Origin: Duganella sp. BJB480
GTDB taxonomy: Bacteria; Pseudomonadota; Gammaproteobacteria; Burkholderiales; Burkholderiaceae_D
Direction of reading: 5' to 3'
Length of the DNA stretch: 64,000 bases
Assembly: GCA_003416985.1 (NCBI GenBank)
Contig: QVIN01000007.1
Coordinates: 248,001-312,000, forward strand
The position numbers were made by a program, and so were the translations under genes. Every line of letters begins with the position of its first letter. Within the stretch, counting starts at the first letter, position 1. A model generated the notes under the pieces. That model made no database searches. It had not been told where the DNA came from and worked only from the letters and a program-made list of their open reading frames with translations. Positions 55,717 through 64,000 of the stretch are shown piece by piece.

Positions 55717-55741
55717 AAATATACTGCGCCGCAGCATATTT
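55717..55741. promoter_or_regulatory. 25-bp near-perfect palindrome
   Basis: Arms AAATATACTGCG and CGCAGCATATTT around a central C differ at one pair only. It sits in the 258-bp divergent region between the TonB-domain gene (49 bp away) and the DASS transporter gene. The rest of that region is AT-rich without a gene. Likely a dimer-binding operator. Confidence 0.55.
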
Positions 55742-55926
55742 TTATAATTTATTGTTGAACTATCTTTCATTTGAAAATCATATAACTCGTGGCCGGCCAC
55801 CTTGCCGGAATCCACATATCAATATGATTTTATATACGTGTCCTCAATGAACCGTCGCTGCTACGCTCTTAGCCTATCGACAATTGGGGGAACAATGACG
55901 ACGAATCTCACCACGCGGGGACGCCC

Positions 55927-57453
55927 ATGAGCGGCGAACTCACACAAGCGCGCGCGCCCTGGGCACCCGCCTTCCAATGGCGCGCCCTGCTGCGCCCGCA
56001 CACCGCCGCCGGCCGCGCGCCGGCCAGGGCCTTGACCGGCTTCATCTGCGCCTGGCTGGCGCTGGCGGCCATCCATCTGCTGATGCCCGTGCCGGCCGGC
56101 TTGACGGTCGCCGGCAAGGCCACGCTGGCGATCATGGCGTGGGCCGCCATCATCTGGATCTTCGAGGCGCTGCCGGTGGCCGTCTCCGGCCTGCTGATCC
56201 CGGCGCTGCTGGTGCTGACCAAGGCCGTCACGCCGATGACCAAGGCGGCCAACGGCTTCACCAACCCGGTGGTGTTCCTGTGCCTGGTCGCCTTCCTGTT
56301 TTCCGCCATCATGCAGTGCGCCGGGCTGGACCGCCGGATCGCGCTCGGCCTGCTCGACAAGATCAAGGTCAAGACCGTTAACGGCGTGATCTGGACCATG
56401 TTCGGCGTCAACCTGGTGCTGTCGTTCGTGGTGCCGGCGGCCAACGCGCGCGCCGCCACGCTGCTGCCGGTGATTAACGGCTTGACCAAGCTGTTCGGCG
56501 ATACGGAGCAGGAGCGCAACGCCGCCAAGGCCATCGTCATCCAGTCGCTGGTGTATGGCTCCATGATCAGCGGCATGTGCATCCTGACCGCGCACCTGCC
56601 CAACCTGGTGCTCACCGGCTTGTTCAGCAGCGAGCTGCACATCCGCATTTCCTACCTCGACTGGTTCAAGCTGCAATGGCCTTACCTGGGCATGTTCGTG
56701 CTGACCCAATGGTGGGTACAATATTATTTCCGCACCCGCCGTACCGCCATTCCGGGCGGACTGGAAACGATCCGCGAAGAACAACGCAAGCTGCCACCCG
56801 CCGGCAAACAGGACTGGTCCATCCTGCTGGTGTTCGGCCTGGTGGCGCTGCTGTGGGCCACCGAACAATGGCACAAGATCCCGACCGAGAACATCGCCCT
56901 GCTGGGACTGGCGCTGGTCTTTACCCCGGGCCTCATCCAGATCAAATGGAAGGACATCCAGGACCGCACCATCTGGGGCACGGTGTTCCTGCTGGCCGGT
57001 GCGCTGTCGATCTCGTCGGCGATCAGCAGCACCGGGCTGGCGCAATGGCTGGCCGACCAGATCCACGCGATCGCGCAGGGACATCCGTGGTGGGGCATCC
57101 TGCTGATCGTCATGGTGGGCACGCACGTGATCCGGCTCGGCATGTTGTCCAACGTGGCGGCGGTCACCATGCTGGCACCCATCCTGCTGGCGCTGGCGCC
57201 CAAGCTCGGCTTGCATCCCATCGCCTTCACCATGCTGGTGGCCGACACCGACAGCTTCGCCTACCTGCTGCCGACGCAGATCACCGCCGCCGTGATCGCC
57301 TACAGCAGCGGCACCTTCAGCACCAGCGACTACGCCAAGGTCGGCATCGTCTCGGTGCTGATCGCCATCGCCTACGGCATCCTGGTGATGGCGCCGTGGT
57401 ATGCCTTCCTCGGCGTTCCGCTGTGGGATGCCACCGCGCCCTGGCCGTTTTAA
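55927..57453 (+). CDS. DASS-family anion:sodium symporter (SLC13-like)
   Basis: A 508-residue inner-membrane transporter with about twelve helices. The family region GFTNPVVFLCLVAFLFSAIM, the reentrant-loop SFVVPAANARAATLLPVING (conserved Ser/Pro/Asn pattern at the Na+ site), and the second repeat DSFAYLLPTQITAAVIAYSS then GTFSTSDYAKVG place it in DASS/CitT. Substrates are di- or tricarboxylates or sulfate-type anions. The gene lies 21 bp ahead of the 796-residue hydrolase-like gene, so the transported anion may be related to that product's substrate. Confidence 0.88.
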   Translation: MSGELTQARAPWAPAFQWRALLRPHTAAGRAPARALTGFICAWLALAAIHLLMPVPAGLTVAGKATLAIMAWAAIIWIFEALPVAVSGLLIPALLVLTKAVTPMTKAANGFTNPVVFLCLVAFLFSAIMQCAGLDRRIALGLLDKIKVKTVNGVIWTMFGVNLVLSFVVPAANARAATLLPVINGLTKLFGDTEQERNAAKAIVIQSLVYGSMISGMCILTAHLPNLVLTGLFSSELHIRISYLDWFKLQWPYLGMFVLTQWWVQYYFRTRRTAIPGGLETIREEQRKLPPAGKQDWSILLVFGLVALLWATEQWHKIPTENIALLGLALVFTPGLIQIKWKDIQDRTIWGTVFLLAGALSISSAISSTGLAQWLADQIHAIAQGHPWWGILLIVMVGTHVIRLGMLSNVAAVTMLAPILLALAPKLGLHPIAFTMLVADTDSFAYLLPTQITAAVIAYSSGTFSTSDYAKVGIVSVLIAIAYGILVMAPWYAFLGVPLWDATAPWPF

Positions 57454-57474
57454 TCCCCTCACGGAGCACAAGAC

Positions 57475-59865
57475 ATGAGCAAGCAAGAGAACACGGCGAC
57501 CGAGCGTTACAGCGCGCTGCGCGAGAAGCTGGGTCCGCACCACGCGCCCGAAGGTTTGTATTTGCGGAACAAGGAATTGCCCTTCGTCGGCCGCGTACAG
57601 TGCAACGTCGCGCGCCTGGAGAGCGGCAGTTGGAACGAGATCGTGCTCGACTACGAAGTCGGCGCGGCCGGCCTGGCCGACGGCGGCTGGTTCAAGGCCA
57701 CGTTCAAATTCTATTCCGACTGGGCGCTGTTCCAGAGCAGCGATCCGACCGCCGCGAACTTCATCAGCGCCGAGTACCACGCCGGCCCGCTGCAACCGGG
57801 CCAGAGCCCGGCCACCGTGCAATCGCTGAGCATCCGCTTCGACCAGAAAGGCCACGAGCGGCCGTTCCAGAAGGCGCTGATCGTCGACGTGGTCGACGGC
57901 TACCTGAATGCGGGCGACCACATCGTGATCCGCCTGGGCGACCGGCGCGGCGGCGGTCCCGGCACCCGGGTGCAGACCTTCGTCGAGGACAACTTCCGCT
58001 TCCGCTGCTACGTCGATCCGCTGGGCACCTCGCGCTTCGTCGCGGTGCCGGGCGACGTGGTGATCGACATCGCCGCCGGCGCGCCGGCGCGGCTGCTGGT
58101 GAACGGCCCGCGCTTCGCGCATCCGGGGCAGGCGCTGCCGTTCCGCATCTCCGTGCTGGACCGCTGGGGCAACGCCTGCAAGGACAGCGGCGGCACGCTG
58201 CGCCTGCGCGCCTACGCCGGCGAGCGCCAGGTGTACGAGCGCGAGTATGCGCTGCCTGAAACAGGCTGGTCCAGCATCGGCATCGACGACCTGCCGAGCG
58301 ACTTCCCGCAACTGCGGCTGGTGGCGGAGCTGCGCGGCGTGCCGCAGGCCGAAGCGCTGGTCACGCTCGACCCCGCCCTGCCGGCGCCGCGCGCCTTCTA
58401 CGCCGACCTGCACGTGCACGCCAGCGACACGGTCGGCACCAACAGCCCGGCCTACAACGCCGCCTACGCGCGCGACATCGGCGGCATCGACGTGCTGGGC
58501 TACACCGCCAACGACTTCCAGATCACCGACGAGAACTGGCAGCTGGGCGTACGCACGGTGGAGGAATTCAACCAGCCCGGCCGCTTCGTCTGCTATCCGG
58601 TCCAGGAATGGTGCGGCAGCTCGACCGCCGGCGGCGACCACAACGTGGTGTTCCTGGACGACGCGCCGCCGGACTTCCCCTACAACCAGCAGGGCGAGCA
58701 CAACCGCACGCTGGTCTGGAACGAGGACATGAAGGGCAGCGCGGTGCAGCTGGGCCGCTGGCCGGTCGAGGAACTGTGGGCCGCCTACGTGGACGACGCC
58801 GAACACCGCCTGATCATGCCGCACGTCGGCGGACGCCGCTACATCCCCGACTGGCACCATCCCGAGCTGGAGCGGCTGGTGGAGATCGCGTCGAGCTGGG
58901 GACACTTCGGCTGGCTGTACCAGGATGTGATCGCGCGCGGCTACCAGCTGGGCGTGGCGGCCAGCGGCGACGAACATCGCGGCCGTCCCGGCGGCGGCCC
59001 GCCCGGCACCCAGGTGTTCGGCGTGCACGGTGGACTGACCGGCGTGATCGCAGACCGCCTGGACCGGCGCACCATCGGCCGCGCCCTGCGCGCGCGCCAC
59101 ACCTGGGCCACCACCGGCGAGCACACGGCGCTGCTGGTGCGCTGCGGAGATCACCTGCAGGGCGACGTGGTGCACCAGCGCGGACCGGCCACGCTGGACT
59201 ACCGCTTTCTCGGCCAGGCCGGTTGGGAAGAAATCGCCGCATACGACCACAACGGCCTGATCTGGCAGCGCAACCTGCATGAGGAGGCCGGCTATTCCGA
59301 GCGCCTGATCCGCCTGCGCTGGGGCGGCGCGCGCATCCCGGACCGCTACCGCTGGGCGGTCTGGCAGGGCCGCATCACCATCCTCAACGGCACCATCAAC
59401 CGCTTCCAGTCGCAGGGCTTCGAGCATGGCGAGGAGGTGTGCCGCCGCGACGGGCCGACCGACATCGTCTTCCGCAGCGACACCTACGGCGACGCCGACA
59501 GCGTGGAGATCGACGTGAGCAACCTGCGCCATTGCACCATCAAGGTGGAGGGCAGCATCGGCAGCTACGTCAAGGTGGGCGATCCGCTCAAGCCGAATCC
59601 GTTCGTGCACAAGCCGCAGTTCAGCTGGGAGATCAGCGGCGCGGAACTGCTGGCGGCGGGCGGCCTGAAGCTCGACCTGGGCGGCACGGAACTGTTCCTG
59701 GCGCTGGAGCGGTTGACCGAACACGCGCTGCCGACCGACCTGTCCGGATCGATCGACATCGCGCCGGACAACGCCGCCTTCGGCCACCGTCCGGTGTATT
59801 TCTACGGCCGGCAGCGCGACGACAGCAAGGTCTGGTCCTCGGCGGTCTTCTTGAAGTTCGACTGA
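57475..59865 (+). CDS. Large PHP/DUF3604-like metal-dependent hydrolase
   Basis: A 796-residue cytoplasmic protein without signal peptide. The N-terminal 300 residues form two beta-rich modules. Near 306-318 comes FYADLHVHASDTVG, the DUF3604/PHP metal motif (DxHxH), followed by WCGSSTAGGDHNVVFLDD, LIMPHVGGRRYIPDWHHPEL and LGVAASGDEHRGRPGGGPPG, all rich in His/Asp likely to hold metal ions. The C-terminus is again beta-rich (IDIAPDNAAFGHRPVYFYGR). Probable phospho- or sulfo-ester hydrolase; substrate unknown. Translated from the same mRNA as the DASS transporter. Confidence 0.8.
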   Translation: MSKQENTATERYSALREKLGPHHAPEGLYLRNKELPFVGRVQCNVARLESGSWNEIVLDYEVGAAGLADGGWFKATFKFYSDWALFQSSDPTAANFISAEYHAGPLQPGQSPATVQSLSIRFDQKGHERPFQKALIVDVVDGYLNAGDHIVIRLGDRRGGGPGTRVQTFVEDNFRFRCYVDPLGTSRFVAVPGDVVIDIAAGAPARLLVNGPRFAHPGQALPFRISVLDRWGNACKDSGGTLRLRAYAGERQVYEREYALPETGWSSIGIDDLPSDFPQLRLVAELRGVPQAEALVTLDPALPAPRAFYADLHVHASDTVGTNSPAYNAAYARDIGGIDVLGYTANDFQITDENWQLGVRTVEEFNQPGRFVCYPVQEWCGSSTAGGDHNVVFLDDAPPDFPYNQQGEHNRTLVWNEDMKGSAVQLGRWPVEELWAAYVDDAEHRLIMPHVGGRRYIPDWHHPELERLVEIASSWGHFGWLYQDVIARGYQLGVAASGDEHRGRPGGGPPGTQVFGVHGGLTGVIADRLDRRTIGRALRARHTWATTGEHTALLVRCGDHLQGDVVHQRGPATLDYRFLGQAGWEEIAAYDHNGLIWQRNLHEEAGYSERLIRLRWGGARIPDRYRWAVWQGRITILNGTINRFQSQGFEHGEEVCRRDGPTDIVFRSDTYGDADSVEIDVSNLRHCTIKVEGSIGSYVKVGDPLKPNPFVHKPQFSWEISGAELLAAGGLKLDLGGTELFLALERLTEHALPTDLSGSIDIAPDNAAFGHRPVYFYGRQRDDSKVWSSAVFLKFD

Positions 59866-59867
59866 AC

Positions 59868-60281
59868 TCAGTTCAGCAGGTTGAAGTCGGCGCGGTAGTA
59901 GTTGCCCTCCGGCCCGCTGCCGGCCAGTTGCAAATACATGGTCTGCTTGCCGAGGCCGGCATGCTCGACTTCATACGCGCCGCTGGCCAGCGACTGGCCG
60001 GCCGGCACCGCGAAGGTCAGCGAAAACTGGTCGCCGCGCGCGGTCTCGAACTGGCGCTTGACGCTGAGCAGCGTCATCGCCACGCCCCGGCTGCCCGGAT
60101 ACACATTGAAGCGCTCCTGCACCAGCGGCAGGTAGGCCGCGCTGCCGGCCAGCGCCGGCACCGGCGCGGCGCCAACACTGGCGACGGCCGCCGACCTGGC
60201 CTTGGCCGGCTCGGCCGCGCCGCACAGGCCGCTGCCGCCCAGCAGGCCGCCGGTGGCTAATACAAAGGTTCGCCGTTCCAT
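59868..60281 (-). CDS. DUF6916-like protein with Tat-type leader
   Basis: A 137-residue protein starting MERRTFVLATGGLLGGSGLC, a short RR-containing leader resembling a Tat signal. The body (LPLVQERFNVYPGSRGVAMT; GDQFSLTFAVPAGQSLASGA; TMYLQLAGSGPEGNYYRADF) follows the DUF6916 pattern seen beside tail-collar genes in other bacteria. It lies 19 bp after the first of three tail-collar genes in the same direction, and is convergent with the PHP-like gene. Confidence 0.72.
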   Translation of the reverse strand: MERRTFVLATGGLLGGSGLCGAAEPAKARSAAVASVGAAPVPALAGSAAYLPLVQERFNVYPGSRGVAMTLLSVKRQFETARGDQFSLTFAVPAGQSLASGAYEVEHAGLGKQTMYLQLAGSGPEGNYYRADFNLLN

Positions 60282-60300
60282 GATGATTCCTTCTCGATGA

Positions 60301-60825
60301 TTAGCTGCGCGGCGGGAAGATGCCCTGCAACGCGATAATGAAATTCAGCTCCAGATAAGGCTGCACATTGTTGTGCGCCTGCCCGCCGCCGGTCGACGCG
60401 GCCAGCACGGCGCCGCCCATCGGATGCAGCGGCGCCGGGCCGATGTACGGCGGCGTCGGCGACACCGCCACCGCCAGCGTGTTGCCGTTCGGGCTGGTGG
60501 TGGTGGCCTGCGAGCCGGACGCCAGCATCTGGTGTCCGTGCGCCGGCGTCTGCGCGCCATTCACGGTGACTGTGGCGGCGCCGCCCGTCTCACCCTGGAA
60601 CCGTTCGGTCAGGCCGGCGCCCTGGCCGGCGCGCAGCGGCGCGCGCTGGCGCAGGTTGGGCAGCGCGAAGGTGCTCTTGCCGTCGCCGCCGTATTGCGTG
60701 CCCAGCAGCGAGAACAGCGCGGTGTTCTGCGCGATCGGCAAAATCTGGCCATCGCAGGTGGCCCAGCCGGTGGGCGCGAAATTGCCGGCGAAGAGGCGAA
60801 TTTCCGCAACAAAGGGATCTGCCAT
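60301..60825 (-). CDS. Phage-tail-collar/Mdp-type protein 1
   Basis: A 174-residue tail-collar domain protein: PFVAEIRLFAGNFAPTGWAT, CDGQILPIAQNTALFSLLGT, QYGGDGKSTFALPNLRQRAP and the C-terminal GGGQAHNNVQPYLELNFIIA then LQGIFPPRS. This is the microcystin-dependent-protein (MdpB) form used by non-phage bacteria. No signal peptide. It is last in a tandem series of three related genes, each about 10-25 bp apart. Confidence 0.85.
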   Translation of the reverse strand: MADPFVAEIRLFAGNFAPTGWATCDGQILPIAQNTALFSLLGTQYGGDGKSTFALPNLRQRAPLRAGQGAGLTERFQGETGGAATVTVNGAQTPAHGHQMLASGSQATTTSPNGNTLAVAVSPTPPYIGPAPLHPMGGAVLAASTGGGQAHNNVQPYLELNFIIALQGIFPPRS

Positions 60826-60834
60826 GGTGTCTCC

Positions 60835-61374
60835 TCAGAATTGGGATGGATAAATGCCGAACAGCGAGATGATGAACTGCACCGCCAGGTAGGGCGCCAT
60901 ATTGTCGTGCGGCTGGCTGCCGCCGCCGACGCCAATGGTGCCGGCGCCCATCAACAAATTCGGGCCCGCCGTGCCGTACAGCTTGGGCTTGGCCGGCGGC
61001 GCGGCCGGCACCCAGCTGCTGCCGTCGGTGATGTTGATCGCGCCGGTGGCCGGCGGCGGCGCGGCGGTGCTGGCGCTGACCCGGTGGCTGTGCGGCGGGA
61101 TCTGCGCGGTGGTCAGGGTCACCTGCTCCGCCCCGCCCTTTTCGCCGATCTGGTACGACTCCGCGCCCAGCGCGCCGACGTGCACCGGCACCCGCCCGGT
61201 CAGGTCGGGCAGGGCGAAGGTCTCCTGGCCGTCGCCGCCGTAGGTGGTGCCGATCAGGTTGAACAGCGTGTCGTTTTCCGAGATCGGCATCAGCGCGCCG
61301 TCGCAGAACGCCCACCCGGCCGGGGCGAAGTTCCCCGCGAACATACGAATTTCACCAACATATGGCATGGACAT
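60835..61374 (-). CDS. Phage-tail-collar/Mdp-type protein 2
   Basis: A 179-residue paralogue of its two neighbours (GEIRMFAGNFAPAGWAFCDG; NDTLFNLIGTTYGGDGQETF; ALPDLTGRVPVHVG; GVGGGSQPHDNMAPYLAVQF then IISLFGIYPSQF). Start MSMPYVGEIRMFAGNFAP. The 24-bp gap to the third paralogue and 9-bp gap to the first indicate one operon. Role unknown; the fold is a trimeric fibre tip domain. Confidence 0.85.
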   Translation of the reverse strand: MSMPYVGEIRMFAGNFAPAGWAFCDGALMPISENDTLFNLIGTTYGGDGQETFALPDLTGRVPVHVGALGAESYQIGEKGGAEQVTLTTAQIPPHSHRVSASTAAPPPATGAINITDGSSWVPAAPPAKPKLYGTAGPNLLMGAGTIGVGGGSQPHDNMAPYLAVQFIISLFGIYPSQF

Positions 61375-61398
61375 GAGTGGTCTCCTGAAACGGTATGC

Positions 61399-61911
61399 TT
61401 AATTACGCGAAGGGAAAATGCCGCTCAACGCGATGCCGAACATGCTGGTGGCGTAGGGCTGGCGGTTTTCGTGGGGCTGGCCGCCGCCGACGTTGCCGAC
61501 GCTGCCCGCCGCCAGCGCGGCGCTGCCGTCGTAGCCGTGGAAGACGTTGGCGCCGCCGGCCGGAATCGAGCACAGGTAGTTGCCGCTGGGGCTGGTGGAA
61601 CGCAGCACATTGGGATCGGTCTGGTTGACCGCCTGCATCGCGTGCGTGTGCTGCGGCAGCTCCTGCGCCGTCAGCGTGTGCATGGCCTCGCCGCCCTGCG
61701 CGCCCGGCTGGGCGTTGTGCATCGGCATGCGCCCGCGCATGTCGGGCAGCGCGAAGTTGGTGCGGCCGTCGCCGCCGTACATGGTGCCCAGCAGGGAAAA
61801 CAGCGCCTGGTTCTGGTTGATCGACAACAGCTGTCCGTCGCAACGCGCCCAGCCCTTGGGAATGTAGTTGAAACTGAACATGCGGATTTCGCCCAAAAAT
61901 GGTAGAGACAT
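61399..61911 (-). CDS. Phage-tail-collar/Mdp-type protein 3
   Basis: A 170-residue paralogue (FLGEIRMFSFNYIPKGWARC; DGQLLSINQNQALFSLLGTM; YGGDGRTNFALPDMRGRMPM; GGGQPHENRQPYATSMFGIA). It is the first gene of the series. The long frame open upstream to 62577 is read-through of the PEP-CTERM region in another frame; MSLPFLGEIRMF is the correct start. Identity to the other two copies is moderate, so the duplication is old. Confidence 0.85.
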   Translation of the reverse strand: MSLPFLGEIRMFSFNYIPKGWARCDGQLLSINQNQALFSLLGTMYGGDGRTNFALPDMRGRMPMHNAQPGAQGGEAMHTLTAQELPQHTHAMQAVNQTDPNVLRSTSPSGNYLCSIPAGGANVFHGYDGSAALAAGSVGNVGGGQPHENRQPYATSMFGIALSGIFPSRN

Positions 61912-62006
61912 GGTCGCTCCTGATGGCAAGAGATGCCGCGCCGGTGCGGCCGGGCGGCGGATGGAAAATGCGCCGTCGGACGACGGCGTACAGGCAAGGG
62001 GAAGTA

Positions 62007-62603
62007 TCAGCCGCGTCGGCGCCGCTTGGCGCGGCCGGCCAGCAGCAGTCCGCCCAGGCCCAGCGACAGCATCAGCGCGGACGAGGGTTCGGGCACGGCG
62101 GTCATCACCAGCGAGACGTTGTCGAGCTCGGTGTAGTCGTAGAGGTTGCGATTGGAGAACTGCAGCCAGGTCGACGCCTTGTCGGTGCTCAGGTTGTTGA
62201 TGACGTAGTGGGTCCAGTCGCCGCTGGTGTTGGTCTGGTGCCAGACCACGGCGCCGTTGAACAGCACCTGGGAATCGTTGACCACCGGCGTCGTGCCGTA
62301 CGACGTGTCGAAGCGCAGCAGGTCGAATTCCAGGGTGTATTTGTAGCCGGCGTGGGTGGCGATCTGCTGGCCCAGCAGGCCGGCGCTGTCGGAATTGCCA
62401 TCCCAGAACACCCGGTTGAGCACGTTGGACAGCGGCGTGCCGGAATAATCGAAGCCGACAAATTGCAGCGAGGTGTCGCCGCCTTGGGTCCAGGCCGCCA
62501 GCGAGGCTTGGGAGAAATCGCCATCGTCCACCAGGTTGGCGGCAAAGGCGGACGGGGCGCCGAACGCGGCGGCGCACAGCAGGACGGACAATAACTTACG
62601 CAT
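62007..62603 (-). CDS. PEP-CTERM sorting-domain protein
   Basis: A 198-residue exported protein: signal peptide 1-21 (ending PSAFA), a jelly-roll-like body (NLVDDGDFSQASLAAWTQGG; YTLEFDLLRFDTSYGTTPVV; SNRNLYDYTELDNVSLVMTA) and the tail VPEPSSALMLSLGLGGLLLA followed by GRAKRRRRG. The body resembles the DUF642/CBM-like sandwich often seen in such proteins. It lies 95 bp upstream of the tail-collar series in the same direction. Confidence 0.85.
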   Translation of the reverse strand: MRKLLSVLLCAAAFGAPSAFAANLVDDGDFSQASLAAWTQGGDTSLQFVGFDYSGTPLSNVLNRVFWDGNSDSAGLLGQQIATHAGYKYTLEFDLLRFDTSYGTTPVVNDSQVLFNGAVVWHQTNTSGDWTHYVINNLSTDKASTWLQFSNRNLYDYTELDNVSLVMTAVPEPSSALMLSLGLGGLLLAGRAKRRRRG

Positions 62604-62757
62604 GGCTAACCTTCAAAAAGATTGAGGATTTGGCGAGCAACAGTGCGCGTATTTTACTGCAATCATCTCAACAAATTGTCATTATGATAGCGACAGTCAA
62701 AAATATTGCCGAAACGTTGTTTTTTGTCGAAGTAACAAGCCATGAGCATATTGACAA

Positions 62758-63855
62758 TTACTTTTCGGCGTCCTTCCAGCCGATATCGCCGGCCGTGACG
62801 TTGTGGATGTACAGGCGCCCCGCCGCCTCGGTGACGCCGGTGGTGACCGGCGCGCCGCCGCTCGGGTCCTGCAGGTCGGCGACGATGCGGCCGTCCGCGG
62901 TGAACGCCACCACATGGCCGTAGGACTTGGGCTCGGGCCACAGCGCGCGCGGCACGCGCAGCATCAGCTTGCGCAGCCAGGGCTTGTCGGCCATCTTGTC
63001 GAGGTCGTTGCGCTGGCCGGACAGGCCCAGCCAGATGCGGCCGCCGGCGCCGCGCACCAGGTTGTCCGGATAGCCGGGCAGGTTGTCGAGCAGCACCTGC
63101 GCCTGCGGCGACGCCACGCGCACGTCCAGCCCCGCCGCGTCGACGGCGATTTTCCAGACCCGGTACTTGCCGCTTTCGGACACGTACAGCCAGCGCTGGT
63201 CCTCGCTCAGCAGCACGCCGTTGGCGAAGCTCAGGCCGCCGGCCAGCACGCGCGCGGCCCGGCTGGCCGGATCGTATTCCAGCACGCGCCCGGTCGACGA
63301 TTGCTCCAGCACGTCCAGCATGGCCGCGCCCATGGTGTCGCGCCCCGCCGGCGCGAAGCGCTGCGAGGCGTCGCTGAAGTAGATCTTGCCGTTGGCCGCG
63401 ACCGCCACGCCGTCGGCGAAGCGGATCGCGTCGCCGCCGACCCGGTCGGCCAGCACGCGCACGCTCCGGTCCGGCGCCACCGACAGCAGGCCCTTGACGG
63501 CGTCGGCCACGATCAGGTTGCCGGCGCCGTCGAAGGCCAGGCCGAGCGGGCGGCCGCCGGTGTCGGCATAGGTTTCCAGCGCCGAGCCGTCGGCCTGCAT
63601 GCGCAGGATCTTGCCGCTGGCGACGCCGGTGTACAGCTTGCCGTCCGGGCCAGCCAGCACATGCTCGGGCCCCACCTCCCCGCCCAGCGAGATCCGGCGC
63701 AGGCCGGCAAGCCGCTGGTTGACCGCGTGTACGCCCGTGTAGCCGGGCGGCGTGGGCGCGGTCCAGCTGACCGGCACGATGGGCACCGGCCACAGACTGA
63801 GATAGGCGGCGGCAAGCAATGCTGCAAACATGGAGACCCTGGCGATTTTTTTCAT
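62758..63855 (-). CDS. SMP-30/strictosidine-synthase-like beta-propeller
   Basis: A 365-residue protein with an N-terminal helix or uncleaved signal (about 6-25) and a six-bladed propeller of the Str_synth/SMP-30 group. Blade motifs recur: GPEHVLAGPDGKLYTGVASG, GRPLGLAFDGAGNLIVADAV, RFADGVAVAANGKIYFSDAS and LSFANGVLLSEDQRWLYVSE, then LPGYPDNLVRGAGGRIWLGL. Members are lactonases or esterases; the N-terminal SWTAPTPPGYTGVHAVNQ portion resembles APMAP-type proteins. ATG 63855 chosen; a TTG six codons upstream is possible. Downstream, 62604-62757 holds no gene. Confidence 0.85.
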   Translation of the reverse strand: MKKIARVSMFAALLAAAYLSLWPVPIVPVSWTAPTPPGYTGVHAVNQRLAGLRRISLGGEVGPEHVLAGPDGKLYTGVASGKILRMQADGSALETYADTGGRPLGLAFDGAGNLIVADAVKGLLSVAPDRSVRVLADRVGGDAIRFADGVAVAANGKIYFSDASQRFAPAGRDTMGAAMLDVLEQSSTGRVLEYDPASRAARVLAGGLSFANGVLLSEDQRWLYVSESGKYRVWKIAVDAAGLDVRVASPQAQVLLDNLPGYPDNLVRGAGGRIWLGLSGQRNDLDKMADKPWLRKLMLRVPRALWPEPKSYGHVVAFTADGRIVADLQDPSGGAPVTTGVTEAAGRLYIHNVTAGDIGWKDAEK

Positions 63856-64000
63856 GTCGCTTAGTCTACGCAATCCTGGCGCGGAATGGCAAACGCTGCT
63901 TCACGGATAAAGGCAGTCCACACAAGAAGTACCCTAGCGAATGTGAAGTGAGCATTAGGATAACAAGCAGGTTGACAGCTAACCCCGCAAGGAATCTGTC

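Noticed and set aside
55861-59787. 1308-codon minus-strand open frame
   Set aside because: It is antisense to the DASS and PHP-like genes; its Arg/Gln/His/Val-rich, low-complexity product is typical of the complement of GC-rich coding DNA.
59868-61911. Prophage remnant from the three tail-collar genes
   Set aside because: No other phage structural, replication, lysis or integrase gene is near, and base composition equals the flanks; Mdp-type proteins occur outside phages.

Overview
The window is GC-rich, densely packed chromosomal DNA from a Gram-negative bacterium. The nadK-recN gene order, the two PEP-CTERM proteins, the TonB receptor paired with a tryptophan-halogenase-like protein, and the mix of LysR, TetR and AraC regulators fit a Burkholderiales betaproteobacterium. 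Oxalobacteraceae (Massilia/Duganella/Janthinobacterium type) is most likely; this is inference from gene content, since no 16S gene is present. There is one tRNA gene, tRNA-Gly(CCC). I found no insertion sequence, CRISPR array or intact prophage.

Layout. 0.1-5 kb: a minus-strand run with NAD kinase, RecN, a small membrane protein, a polysaccharide deacetylase and a DUF3667 membrane protein. 5-13 kb: stress and housekeeping genes (OsmC, glyoxalase I, a TolC-type channel, a rhodanese, Pcm), a TetR regulator, a periplasmic solute-binding protein, and a Cache-domain protein behind a consensus FNR/Anr box. 13-17.5 kb: a LysR/SnoaL-like divergent pair, a DUF2145 pair, and an M14 peptidase/hydrolase/YkgJ run. 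17.4-19.3 kb: a small island of lower GC with two unfamiliar genes and a small partner gene, plus the scar of a second YkgJ gene. 19.4-28.4 kb: two secreted metalloproteases (M64 and M36 types), a GH3 beta-glucosidase divergent from uronate dehydrogenase, and an intergenic tract of helically phased repeats. 28.5-41 kb: UppP, RecQ, an F420-reductase-like oxidoreductase with a divergent LysR gene, a PAS-GGDEF-EAL protein with a C-terminal frameshift, AraC and DMT-transporter genes, an amidohydrolase, and TrmB.

41.2-48.7 kb is a carbohydrate-uptake locus: GH1 beta-glucosidase, MFS permease, TonB-dependent receptor and a flavin halogenase-like protein. The GH1 promoter region and the receptor/halogenase intergenic region share one LacI-type operator, TGAAAnCGnTTTCA. 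Between receptor and halogenase there are three copies at exactly 21-bp spacing, which ties the locus into one sugar regulon whose regulator lies outside the window.

48.7-64 kb: a PEP-CTERM protein, a response regulator/hybrid kinase pair and a chemoreceptor, the tRNA, a lower-GC two-gene unit (unknown 257-residue protein plus PIN nuclease), a stand-alone TonB C-terminal domain protein, a DASS anion transporter coupled to a large PHP/DUF3604-like protein, a block of three tail-collar proteins with a DUF6916-like protein, a second PEP-CTERM protein, and an SMP-30-like beta-propeller. The best candidates for undescribed systems are the ART-like/small-protein pair at 18.4-19.3 kb and the PIN/257-residue pair at 53.9-55.1 kb. 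Both are translationally coupled, lower in GC than their surroundings, and built like toxin-antitoxin or defence modules.
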